From positions 1-37,566 of the forward strand of contig JAGYID010000017.1 of assembly GCA_018606725.1 (NCBI GenBank): a stretch of DNA of 37,566 nucleotides, written 5' to 3'. Source of the DNA: Acidobacteriota bacterium (GTDB taxonomy: Bacteria; Acidobacteriota; Polarisedimenticolia; Gp22-AA2). Under the pieces are notes generated by a model. That model ran no database searches. It saw only the letters and a program-made list of their open reading frames with translations, and was not told the DNA's origin. The translations under genes and the position numbers were made by a program. Of this stretch, positions 9,612 through 16,697 are shown piece after piece. Each line of letters starts with the position of its first letter. The stretch's first letter is position 1.

Positions 9612-10825
9612 CCGCGCACTGTGCGAACGTGATCGTCCGGCCGGCCGAGGTCGGACGCCTGCGGCGCGACGATGACCTTGACCGCGGCGCCGTCCTTCAG
9701 ACCGCCCTGGCCGGCGACGATGACCTGCTCGCCAGGCTCGAGACCCTGCACCGCCTCGATGCGGCTGCCCTCCTCGAGCCCCAGCTCGATCGGCCGCTTC
9801 CTGGCCACGCCTTCCACGGCGACGAACACGAAGGCCTCCTGCAGCTCGCGGATGACCGCCTCGCGCGGCACCAGACGGGCGTTCTGGTGGGTGGTGCGGA
9901 CGATGTCGACGGCGACGAAGGCGCCGGGCCGGACCTCGGCCGGCGGCGCCACCGCCTCGACGGTGACCTTGACGGTGCCGGTGGCGACGTCGACCACCGG
10001 GCTGATCTGCCGGATGCGGCCGCGGAAGCGGGTGTCTTCATTGGCCTTCAGAGTGATCCGGACCTCGCGCCCCTCGCGCAGGCCGTAGATGTCCTTCTCG
10101 GCGAGATAGATCTTAGCCACCAGCGGGTCGAAATCGGCGATGGTGAACAGGACGTCGCCCGGCCGGACGTGCTGGCCGAGCTTGACGGTCCGCTCGGTGA
10201 CCCGCCCGGCGATCGGTGCCTTGATGCTGGTCTTGTCAAGGCGCCAGCGCGCCTCGGCCAGTTCCTGGTGCGCGATGTCCTTGTCGAGACCGGCCCTGTC
10301 GAACTGCTCGCGGCTGATCAGGTTCTGGCCGACGATCTCCGCCGCCCGCTCGAACACCCGATCGGCGTTGGCGGCCCGCATGGTGGCCTTGGTGAGCATG
10401 ATCTCCGCGTCGTCCCGGACCAGCGAAGCGAGGACGCCGCCGGCCGCCGCCCGCTGCCCCTCCTCGATGTTGAGCGCGGCGACCCGGCCCTCGGCCTCCG
10501 CCAGGATCTTGACCTCGCTCTCGGCGACCAGGTTGGCGGTGGCGGTGATGTACGACGACACCGCGCCGACCTCGATCGACGCGACGCTGACCGGGACGGG
10601 GGCCTTCTCGTCTTTTTTGTCCCCCTCCTTGGTCCCCGGCTTCTCATCTTCTTTATTGGCGGCGGCCACGACCGTGCCGCCGCCCCCGGGCTTGGCGCCC
10701 GCCTTCCCGGCGGTCGCGCCGTTGACCTTCCCGGACCGGAGCAGCGACCAACCGGCCCACAGGCCGATGGCCAGGACCGCCAGGATGACGACCGGAACGA
10801 CGATCTTCTTCTTGGTCTGAGCCAC
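9608..10825 (-). CDS. RND periplasmic adaptor (membrane fusion protein)
   Basis: A 405-residue HlyD/AcrA-type adaptor that would bridge the pump subunits to an outer-membrane channel. It has an N-terminal membrane anchor (KKIVVPVVILAVLAIGLWAGWSLL, residues 6-29), a charged Lys/Glu/Asp and Gly-rich linker, then the biotinyl-lipoyl-like half (VKILAEAEGRVAALNIEEGQ), a helical hairpin, the second lipoyl half (ITKAPIAGRV-like segment SIKAPIAGRVTERTVKLGQ), and beta-barrel and membrane-proximal parts. The anchor lacks a lipobox, so it is held by a transmembrane helix. The start is GTG at 10825, supported by AAGGAGA seven bases upstream. It is the first gene of the operon and is divergent from the muramidase-family gene; the shared 156-bp gap should hold both promoters. 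No local regulator gene is visible. Confidence 0.92.
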   Translation of the reverse strand: MAQTKKKIVVPVVILAVLAIGLWAGWSLLRSGKVNGATAGKAGAKPGGGGTVVAAANKEDEKPGTKEGDKKDEKAPVPVSVASIEVGAVSSYITATANLVAESEVKILAEAEGRVAALNIEEGQRAAAGGVLASLVRDDAEIMLTKATMRAANADRVFERAAEIVGQNLISREQFDRAGLDKDIAHQELAEARWRLDKTSIKAPIAGRVTERTVKLGQHVRPGDVLFTIADFDPLVAKIYLAEKDIYGLREGREVRITLKANEDTRFRGRIRQISPVVDVATGTVKVTVEAVAPPAEVRPGAFVAVDIVRTTHQNARLVPREAVIRELQEAFVFVAVEGVARKRPIELGLEEGSRIEAVQGLEPGEQVIVAGQGGLKDGAAVKVIVAPQASDLGRPDDHVRTVRG

Positions 10826-10981
10826 GTCGGTTCTCCTTGTTCCTGGGATGTCGTGGTGCTTCTTCCTGCCGCGTCCGGTTCAACGACCATTCCCGGCCGC
10901 CGGTTCCCGGCTCCCGGAAGATTTTTGATACGATGCCGCCGGCCGGTTGCAGTGAATGACGCGTCGGAAGACGGGGGTCAC
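10826..10981. promoter_or_regulatory. divergent intergenic region between efflux operon and NamZ-like operon
   Basis: These 156 bp separate two operons that read away from each other, so promoters in both directions must lie here or just inside the genes. An AT-rich patch at about 10920-10934 (ATTTTTGATACGAT) is the obvious candidate for promoter elements. No good -35/-10 pair at standard spacing could be fixed on either strand. The adaptor gene's AAGGAG ribosome site lies at the left edge. Confidence 0.4.
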
Positions 10982-12244
10982 GTGCGCAGCGTCAAACGGC
11001 GCGTCCTGAGCGGTCTCGAGGTCCTCGCCCGGGCGAGACCCCGCTGGCTGCGCGGCCGGCGCGTCGGCCTGCTGATGCACCCCGCCTCGGTGGGCCCCGC
11101 CTACATCCCGGCCCGCGATCTCATCCGCGATCGATGCGGCGCGCGCCTGCGCGCCCTGTTCGGCCCCCAGCACGGTTTCGCCGGCGAAAAGCAGGACAAC
11201 ATGATCGAGTCGGCGCACGGCGTCGACCCGGAGCTGGACATCCCCGTCTACAGCCTGTACTCCGAGACCCGCTCACCGGCGCCGGAGATGCTGGCGGACA
11301 TCGACCTGCTGCTGGTCGACCTTCAGGATGTCGGGACGCGCGTCTACACCTTCGAGTGGACCACGGCGCTGGCTCTCGAGGCCTGCGCCGCGCAGGGGAA
11401 GGAGGTCGTCATCCTCGACCGCCCCAACCCGATCGGCGGGGTGACGCTGGAGGGGAACCTGATCCGCCCCGGGTACACCTCGTTCGTCGGGCTGTACCCG
11501 GTGCCGATGCGGCACGGGCTGACGCTCGGCGAGCTGGCGGCGCTGGTCAACGCCCGGATGGCGGCGGGCGAGGGCGCCGGCGGCGAGCGCATCGCCCCGC
11601 CGACCCGGCGCCGCGACGGCGCCGGCTGGCGCTGCCCCGGCCGGTGCGCCCTGACCGTCGTGCCGATGGCCGGCTGGCGGCGCCGGATGCTGTTTCCCGG
11701 CACCGGCCTGCCGTGGGTGCTGCCGTCGCCCAACATGCCGACCTTCGACACCGCCGTCGTCTACCCGGGCCAGGTGCTGCTGGAGGGGACCAACCTGTCG
11801 GAGGGGCGCGGCACCACCCGGCCGTTCGAGATCTTCGGCGCGCCGTTCATCGACATGAAGGCGGTGCGGCGGCGGTTCGAAGCGCGCCGCCTGCCGGGCG
11901 TCGTCCTGCGGGAGCACGCCTTCGAGCCGACCTTCCACAAGTGGAAGGGCGAAGTCTGCCGCGGCTTCCAGATGCACGTCACCGACGTCGCCGCCTACAA
12001 GCCGTACCTGACGACCCTGGCGATCCTGCAGGACATCATCGCCGAGCACGGGCGCCGCTTCGAGTGGAAGCAGCCGCCCTACGAGTACGTCACCGACCGG
12101 CTGCCGATCGACGTGCTGACCGGCGACCCTGCCGTGCGCCAGGCCCTGGAGGGCGGCGGCGACCTGCGCGCCCTGGAGCGCTCCTGGCGGGCCGAGATCG
12201 CCGCCTTCGCCCGCGAGGCGCGCGAGGTGCGACTGTATGAGTGA
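10982..12244 (+). CDS. NamZ-type exo-beta-N-acetylmuramidase family protein (GH171, formerly DUF1343)
   Basis: A 420-residue member of the DUF1343 family, for which NamZ enzymes have been shown to remove N-acetylmuramic acid from the non-reducing end of peptidoglycan fragments. Family blocks visible in order are GPQHGFAGEKQDNM, DLQDVGTRVYTFEWT, DRPNPIGG, MRHGLTLGELA, SPNMPT, LLEGTNLSEGRGTTRPFEIFGAPF and AFEPTFHKWKGEVCRGFQMHV. I chose GTG at 10982, preceded by GGGGGT; GTG at 10952 is also in frame and possible. Neither start gives a signal peptide, so the protein looks cytoplasmic, unlike secreted characterised members. It overlaps the MscS gene by 8 bp (12237-12244), making an operon of cell-wall turnover and osmotic protection. 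Function is by family; activity is inferred. Confidence 0.85.
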   Translation: MRSVKRRVLSGLEVLARARPRWLRGRRVGLLMHPASVGPAYIPARDLIRDRCGARLRALFGPQHGFAGEKQDNMIESAHGVDPELDIPVYSLYSETRSPAPEMLADIDLLLVDLQDVGTRVYTFEWTTALALEACAAQGKEVVILDRPNPIGGVTLEGNLIRPGYTSFVGLYPVPMRHGLTLGELAALVNARMAAGEGAGGERIAPPTRRRDGAGWRCPGRCALTVVPMAGWRRRMLFPGTGLPWVLPSPNMPTFDTAVVYPGQVLLEGTNLSEGRGTTRPFEIFGAPFIDMKAVRRRFEARRLPGVVLREHAFEPTFHKWKGEVCRGFQMHVTDVAAYKPYLTTLAILQDIIAEHGRRFEWKQPPYEYVTDRLPIDVLTGDPAVRQALEGGGDLRALERSWRAEIAAFAREAREVRLYE

Positions 12245-13358
12245 ACTGTCCGCGAGCGACCTGGTCCTGTCCCCCTGGGTGCTGGCGCCGGCGGCGTTCG
12301 TCCTGTGGGTCGCGGTCCTGCTCGTCGTCCGCCGGATCGCGCTGTCGGCCATGCGGCGGGTCGCCTCCCGCACCCGCTGGGCGTGGGACGACGCCCTCGT
12401 CGAGGGGCTGTCGACGCCCCTCTTGATCGCCATTTTCGCCAGCGGTCTGGTGCTGCTCGGCCGCATCCTGCCGCTCCAGCCGGAGTTCGACCGCGCCTTC
12501 GACGTCCTGCTGGCGGCCGCCCTCGTCCTGGCGCTGGTCCTGTTCGTCGACCGGACGGCGCGCGGCCTGCTCGATCGGCTGGCGCCGGACTCGCCCTTCC
12601 TGCAGGGCGCCCGCGGCCTGATCCTGGCCGGGGTGCGCGGCCTGATCGTCGGGCTCGGGATCCTCGTCTTCCTCGACAGCATCGGCATCTCGATCACGCC
12701 GATCCTGGCGTCGCTCGGGGTCGGCAGCCTGGCGGTGGCGCTGGCCCTTCAAGATACCCTGGCCAACCTGTTCGCCGGCGTCTACATGGTCGTCGACAAG
12801 CCGATCGAGCCGGGCCAGTTCATCCGCCTGGAGAGCGGCGAGGAGGGCGTGGTCACCCGGGTCGGCTGGCGCTCGACGCGCATCCTGATGCAGCCGAACA
12901 ACACCGTCGTCGTGCCGAACAGCAGGCTGGCCGGCAGCGTCATCGTCAACTACGACCAGCCGGAGCCCGAGATGGCGGTGTACGTCGAGCTGGGCGTCCA
13001 CTACGACAGCGACCTGGCGCGCGTCGAGCGCGTCACGCTCGAAGTGGCGCGCGACGTCATGCGGACCGTCGCGGGCGGCGTCCCGGCCGCCGAGCCCGGG
13101 TTCCGCTACCATACCTTCGCCGAATCGGGCATCCGGCTCACCGCGGTCGTGCGGGCGAGGGATTTCCCGTCGACCTATCCGGTGCGGCACGAGTTCATCA
13201 AGCGGCTGGTGGACCGCTACCGGCGCGAGGGGATCGTCATCCCGTACCCGATCCGGACCCTCGACCTGCCGGCCCGCCACCTGTCGGGCGCGCGCGAGCT
13301 CCTCGGCGCCGGCGACGACGCCGCGGGCCGGCGCGCCGACCGGAAGACGAACGCATGA
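12237..13358 (+). CDS. small-conductance mechanosensitive channel (MscS family)
   Basis: A 373-residue integral membrane channel that opens under membrane tension to release solutes on hypo-osmotic shock. Hydrophobic segments occur at about residues 9-30, 60-80, 85-103 and 123-145. The pore-lining helix is LASLGVGSLAVALALQDTLANLFAGVYMVVDKPIEPGQFI, with the Gly/Ala packing pattern characteristic of MscS TM3. The beta domain follows (GVVTRVGWRSTRILMQPNNTVVVPNSRLAGSVIVNY). With extra N-terminal helices it is longer than the E. coli MscS core. Its ATG lies inside the end of the NamZ-like gene, and its TGA overlaps the ATG of the next gene (13355-13358), so all three are translationally coupled. 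No sensor or ligand domain is fused. Confidence 0.9.
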   Translation: MSELSASDLVLSPWVLAPAAFVLWVAVLLVVRRIALSAMRRVASRTRWAWDDALVEGLSTPLLIAIFASGLVLLGRILPLQPEFDRAFDVLLAAALVLALVLFVDRTARGLLDRLAPDSPFLQGARGLILAGVRGLIVGLGILVFLDSIGISITPILASLGVGSLAVALALQDTLANLFAGVYMVVDKPIEPGQFIRLESGEEGVVTRVGWRSTRILMQPNNTVVVPNSRLAGSVIVNYDQPEPEMAVYVELGVHYDSDLARVERVTLEVARDVMRTVAGGVPAAEPGFRYHTFAESGIRLTAVVRARDFPSTYPVRHEFIKRLVDRYRREGIVIPYPIRTLDLPARHLSGARELLGAGDDAAGRRADRKTNA

Positions 13359-14425
13359 CCAAGCCGAAGCGGGGCGGTGTTTCTGGCGGTAGCGGCGCGG
13401 CGGGTTCGGCCGGCGGCAGCGCGGGCGGAGCCGGCGCGGCGCACGAGATCCTTTACCTGTCCCGCGCCGATGTCGAGGCGGCGGGGTTGCCGATGAGCGC
13501 CATCATCGAGCGGCTCCAGCTGGCGTTCCGCGAGAAAGGGCACGGGCGGGTCGAGATGCCGCCCAAGCCGGCGATCCACCCGGGCGGCCACGGCAGCGAC
13601 AGCTTCATCCACGCCATGCCGGCGTTGATCGAATCGCTCGGCGCCGCCGGCGTGAAATGGATCAGCGGCTTCCCGTCGAACCAGGCGAAGGGGCTGCCGT
13701 ACATCTCGGGCCTGTTGATTTTGAACGACCCGGCGACCGGCGTGCCGACGGCCGTCATGGATGCCACCTGGATCACGGCGATGCGGACCGGCGCCGCCAC
13801 CGCCGTGGCGGCCACCCACCTGGCGCGTCGCGACGCCGCCGTCCTCGGCATCCTCGGCTGCGGAGTGCAGGGACGGAGCAACCTCGAGGCGATCGCCTGC
13901 GTCCAGCCGGCGCTGCGGGAGGTGCGGGCCTACGACCTGCACCCCGACCGGGTGCGCGCTTACATCGACGAGATGCGCAAGCACCACCCGGGCCTCCGCT
14001 TCACCGCCGCCGAGGCGCCGCGCGGCGCCGTCGAGGGGTGCGACATCGTCGTCACCGCCGGTCCGATCCTGGCGCAGCCCCGCCCGGCGATCGAGGCGGC
14101 GTGGTTCGCCGAGGGAGCGCTGGGCGTGCCGCTGGACTATGACTCGTACTGGAAACCGGAGGCGATGCGCGCCGCCGCGCGCTTCTACACCGACGACACC
14201 AAACAGATCCTCAGCACCAAAGCGGGTGGCGTCTACTTCCGGCAGATCCCCGAGGTGTATGCCGACCTCGGCGAGGTCGCCGCCGGCCTGAAGGACGCCC
14301 GCCGCGACCCGCGCGAGCGCCTGCTCTGCATGAACCTCGGAATCGCCATGGACGACATGGCGACCGCCCCGCTGGTCCTGGAGCGAGCCCGGCAAAAGGG
14401 ACTCGGAGTCCGGCTGCCGCTCTAA
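13355..14425 (+). CDS. ornithine cyclodeaminase / mu-crystallin family protein
   Basis: A 356-residue NAD-dependent enzyme of the ornithine cyclodeaminase family, which includes ornithine cyclodeaminase (ornithine to proline plus ammonia), alanine dehydrogenase and related imine reductases. The nucleotide-binding motif LGILGCGVQGRSNLEAI places GxGxxG at residues 168-173. Other family blocks are GVKWISGFPSNQ (around 99-110) and MDATWITAMRTGAATAVA. Residues 7-28 form an unusual Gly/Ser/Ala-rich low-complexity leader that is not part of the fold. The ATG at 13355 overlaps the MscS stop. The nearby rocD also uses ornithine, which favours an amino-acid catabolic role, but the substrate is not certain. 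Its 3' end overlaps the convergent nucleotidyltransferase gene by 4 bp. Confidence 0.85.
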   Translation: MTKPKRGGVSGGSGAAGSAGGSAGGAGAAHEILYLSRADVEAAGLPMSAIIERLQLAFREKGHGRVEMPPKPAIHPGGHGSDSFIHAMPALIESLGAAGVKWISGFPSNQAKGLPYISGLLILNDPATGVPTAVMDATWITAMRTGAATAVAATHLARRDAAVLGILGCGVQGRSNLEAIACVQPALREVRAYDLHPDRVRAYIDEMRKHHPGLRFTAAEAPRGAVEGCDIVVTAGPILAQPRPAIEAAWFAEGALGVPLDYDSYWKPEAMRAAARFYTDDTKQILSTKAGGVYFRQIPEVYADLGEVAAGLKDARRDPRERLLCMNLGIAMDDMATAPLVLERARQKGLGVRLPL

Positions 14426-14991
14426 GGATTTGTCCGGGAGCGTCCCCGGCGAATCCGGGATTTCTTGAGCCTCGCGAGAAACTCCTCGAAGGCGGGCTGC
14501 GCGCCTTCCATGGCGCTCCACGTGCGAACGATATCGAGATCGACCTTGCAGCGGCGGGCAATGGCCGTCGCGACCTTCAGACTCTGTCGATCCCCCCAGT
14601 GAAAGAAGCCGGCAAGTCGATCCCGGCAGGAGTCGGTCGGGGACAGGGTGAGGACGCGGGCGCTGTGCATTTTGAATTCGACTGGCTGGATCCGAAAATC
14701 CCTGCCGATGGCCAGAGGGCCGGCGGGGAATTCGACGAAGAAGGGAGCCTCGGGATGTTCGTAATGACCGCCCTTCCGCGAAAACCCGACCCCGGCCATG
14801 GCGCGATCGAGTTCTCCGGAAGAGACCTTCGTCTGGATAATGAAGTCGAGATCGGAGGACTGGTAACGTCCGCCCGCATGGAGATTGGCGCAGGCTCCGC
14901 CCGTCAGCACCGCGCGGATGCCGGCCGCTTCGAGAGCGCGGGACACGCACAGGGCGACCTCGCGCAATCGTGACCGCTTCGTGAGCCTCAA
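14422..14991 (-). CDS. nucleotidyltransferase-fold protein, partner of winged-helix gene
   Basis: A 189-residue protein with a minimal nucleotidyltransferase signature: TGG at residues 30-32 followed by SSDLDFII, giving the metal-binding Asp pair at 47 and 49. The rest has the look of the small substrate-binding or AbiEii-like nucleotidyltransferases found beside DNA-binding partners (EVDFP-like segment FFVEFPAGP, then FKMHSARVLTLSPTDSCRDRLAGFFHWGDRQSL, which resembles the conserved AbiEii/MNT helical region). The start overlaps the stop of the winged-helix gene (ATGA at 14988-14991). Together they form a two-gene unit resembling nucleotidyltransferase-type toxin-antitoxin systems. I do not know the target or whether it is toxic. 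Its end overlaps the cyclodeaminase gene on the other strand by 4 bp, suggesting the module was inserted compactly. Confidence 0.75.
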   Translation of the reverse strand: MRLTKRSRLREVALCVSRALEAAGIRAVLTGGACANLHAGGRYQSSDLDFIIQTKVSSGELDRAMAGVGFSRKGGHYEHPEAPFFVEFPAGPLAIGRDFRIQPVEFKMHSARVLTLSPTDSCRDRLAGFFHWGDRQSLKVATAIARRCKVDLDIVRTWSAMEGAQPAFEEFLARLKKSRIRRGRSRTNP

Positions 14992-15323
14992 AGCGGCTTG
15001 CCGGTGCGCCGCGGCCGCTTCCGAAGATCCTCGATCCGTTTTCTGAGCTCGGATTCCGGCTCGGTCAGGCGCCGCAGGTAGCGGTCGAGATCCGCGTAGG
15101 CGAAGTAGCGGGGGTTGAGGCGGAAGACCCGGGTGCGCCCCATGCTCCGCCCGGACACGATGCCGTCCGTCTCGAGTCCCTTGAGGGCGGTCTGGACGCC
15201 GTACAGAGACGTCTCGAGGATCCGCGCCAGCTCTCTGGGATAGCTCTGGGTGAGCAGACTAAGGGCGAGGAGGACCCGGGTGCGCGTCTTGCCCCCGAAG
15301 GGGCTGGATCGTCCGACCAACAT
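14988..15323 (-). CDS. winged-helix transcriptional regulator, probable antitoxin/autorepressor
   Basis: A 111-residue protein. Residues 12-70 form an ArsR/MarR-like winged helix: KTRTRVLLALSLLTQSYPRELARILETSLYGVQTALKGLETDGIVSGRSMGRTRVFRLNPRY, where the recognition helix and wing are apparent. The C-terminus is a charged helix (ESELRKRIEDLRKRPRR). It is coupled to the nucleotidyltransferase gene downstream by an ATGA overlap. The start ATG at 15323 has no Shine-Dalgarno. A TTGACG -35-like element at 15360-15355 would place transcription start almost at the ATG, suggesting a leaderless message. A 40-bp symmetric palindrome covers this start region, which fits autoregulation. The antitoxin role is inferred from gene pairing. 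Confidence 0.75.
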   Translation of the reverse strand: MLVGRSSPFGGKTRTRVLLALSLLTQSYPRELARILETSLYGVQTALKGLETDGIVSGRSMGRTRVFRLNPRYFAYADLDRYLRRLTEPESELRKRIEDLRKRPRRTGKPL

Positions 15324-15353
15324 TACTGGTCATATGACCATAGAAATTGGTCG
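15314..15353. promoter_or_regulatory. composite palindromic operator over the winged-helix gene start
   Basis: The perfect 14-bp palindrome TGGTCATATGACCA lies at 15327-15340. Seven-bp arms CGACCAA (15314-15320) and TTGGTCG (15347-15353) flank it at equal 6-bp distances. All pairs share one centre between 15333 and 15334, giving 28 symmetric positions in 40 bp. The inner and outer arms share the half-site GACCA/TGGTC, so two dimers could bind side by side. The site covers the ATG (15323) and the likely -10 region of the winged-helix/nucleotidyltransferase pair, and it lies about 100 bp upstream of rocD. Binding by the winged-helix protein is inferred. Confidence 0.7.
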
Positions 15354-15410
15354 TCGTCAACTACCATTCGCAGGCGATCGGATCCGTGCGGGGAAGCGCA
15401 TCGTCTGTTG

Positions 15411-15416
15411 TACAAT
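15411..15416 (+). promoter_or_regulatory. possible -10 element for rocD
   Basis: TACAAT matches the TATAAT consensus at five of six positions and lies 34 bp before the rocD start, in the only AT-rich patch of this gap. No convincing -35 is present at 16-18 bp upstream, so the call is tentative. Confidence 0.35.
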
Positions 15417-15450
15417 TCCGTCCTCTCACATCGCGAAACGAGGAGACGCC

Positions 15451-16677
15451 ATGACCACTTCCAAGACGACGGCGGGCGGCACCGAGACCGCCCGGCTGAT
15501 CGAGACCACCGAGACCTTCAGCGCCCACAACTACCACCCCCTGCCGGTGGTGATCGGCAAGGCGGAAGGGGTCTGGGTGTGGGATCTCGAGGGGAAGCGG
15601 TACATGGACATGCTTTCGGCTTACTCGGCGCTCAACCAGGGGCACCGCCACCCGCGCATCGTCGCCGCCCTCAAGGAGCAGGCCGACAAGGTGACGCTGA
15701 CGTCGCGCGCCTTCCACAACGAGCTGTTCGGGCCGTTCTGCGAGAAGCTCTGCCGGCTGGCCGGCATGGAGATGACGCTCCTGATGAACAGCGGCGCCGA
15801 GGCGGTCGAGACCGCCATCAAGACGGCCCGCAAGTGGGGCTACAAGGTCAAGAAGGTCCCCCAGGACAAGGCCGAGATCATCGTCTGCACGAACAACTTC
15901 CACGGCCGCACCACGACCATCGTCGGCTTCTCGTCGGAGGATCAGTACCGCGAGGATTTCGGGCCGTTCACCCCTGGCTTCCGGCTGATCCCGTACGATG
16001 ACCTCGACGCCCTGAAGAAGGCGATCACCCCGAACACCATCGGCTTCCTGGTCGAGCCGATCCAGGGCGAGGCCGGCATCATGATGCCGCGCGACGGCTA
16101 TCTGAAGGCGGCCGCCGACATCTGCCGGCAGAACCGCGTCCTGCTGATCGACGATGAGATCCAGACCGGCTTCGGCCGCACCGGCCGGATGTTCTGCGCC
16201 GATCACGAGGGGGTGAAGCCGGACCTGTACATCGTCGGCAAGGCGCTCGGCGGCGGGGTCCTGCCGGTGTCGGCGGTCATCGGCCGGCGCGAGACGCTCG
16301 GCCTGTTCCGCCCCGGCGATCACGGCTCGACATTCGGCGGCAACCCGCTCGCCTGCGCGGTCGGCATCGCCTCGCTCGACGTCATCGTCGACGAGCGGCT
16401 GCCGGAGAAGTCGGCCGAGATGGGCGGCTATTTCATGTCGCGCCTGCGGGCCCTCAACTCACCCCACGTCCGTGAAGTCCGCGGCAAGGGGCTCCTGATC
16501 GGCGTCGAGATCAAGGCGGAGCGCGGCAAGGCCCGCCCCTACTGCGAGAAGCTGATGGATCTCGGCATCCTGGCCAAGGAAACCCACGACCAGGTGATCC
16601 GCTTCGCGCCGCCGCTCGTCATCAGCCGCGCCGACGCCGACTGGGCGCTGGAGAGGATCGCCAAGGTCCTGGCGTAG
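15451..16677 (+). CDS. rocD: ornithine--oxo-acid aminotransferase
   Basis: A 408-residue PLP-dependent class III aminotransferase that should move the delta-amino group of ornithine to 2-oxoglutarate, giving glutamate-5-semialdehyde. Family features are NSGAEAVETAIKTARKWGY (PLP phosphate region), FHGRTTTIVGFS, LVEPIQGEAGI, LLIDDEIQTGFGRTG with Asp234 for the pyridine nitrogen, and Lys264 in VGKALGGGVLPVSAV for the Schiff base. The pattern matches ornithine rather than acetylornithine aminotransferases (SAYSALNQGHRHP near residue 56). The ATG at 15451 was chosen for the AGGAG site at 15441-15445; the open frame extends further upstream but without homology. It precedes mmsA by 20 bp, so the two are probably co-transcribed. 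Product spontaneously cyclises to pyrroline-5-carboxylate for proline/glutamate metabolism. Confidence 0.92.
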   Translation: MTTSKTTAGGTETARLIETTETFSAHNYHPLPVVIGKAEGVWVWDLEGKRYMDMLSAYSALNQGHRHPRIVAALKEQADKVTLTSRAFHNELFGPFCEKLCRLAGMEMTLLMNSGAEAVETAIKTARKWGYKVKKVPQDKAEIIVCTNNFHGRTTTIVGFSSEDQYREDFGPFTPGFRLIPYDDLDALKKAITPNTIGFLVEPIQGEAGIMMPRDGYLKAAADICRQNRVLLIDDEIQTGFGRTGRMFCADHEGVKPDLYIVGKALGGGVLPVSAVIGRRETLGLFRPGDHGSTFGGNPLACAVGIASLDVIVDERLPEKSAEMGGYFMSRLRALNSPHVREVRGKGLLIGVEIKAERGKARPYCEKLMDLGILAKETHDQVIRFAPPLVISRADADWALERIAKVLA

Positions 16678-16697
16678 ACATCATCGAGGAGGTCACC

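Noticed and set aside
10904-10934. Promoter TTCCCG...TACGAT for the NamZ-like operon
   Set aside because: The -35 is poor and the spacing of about 19 bp is off; I did not list it as a feature.
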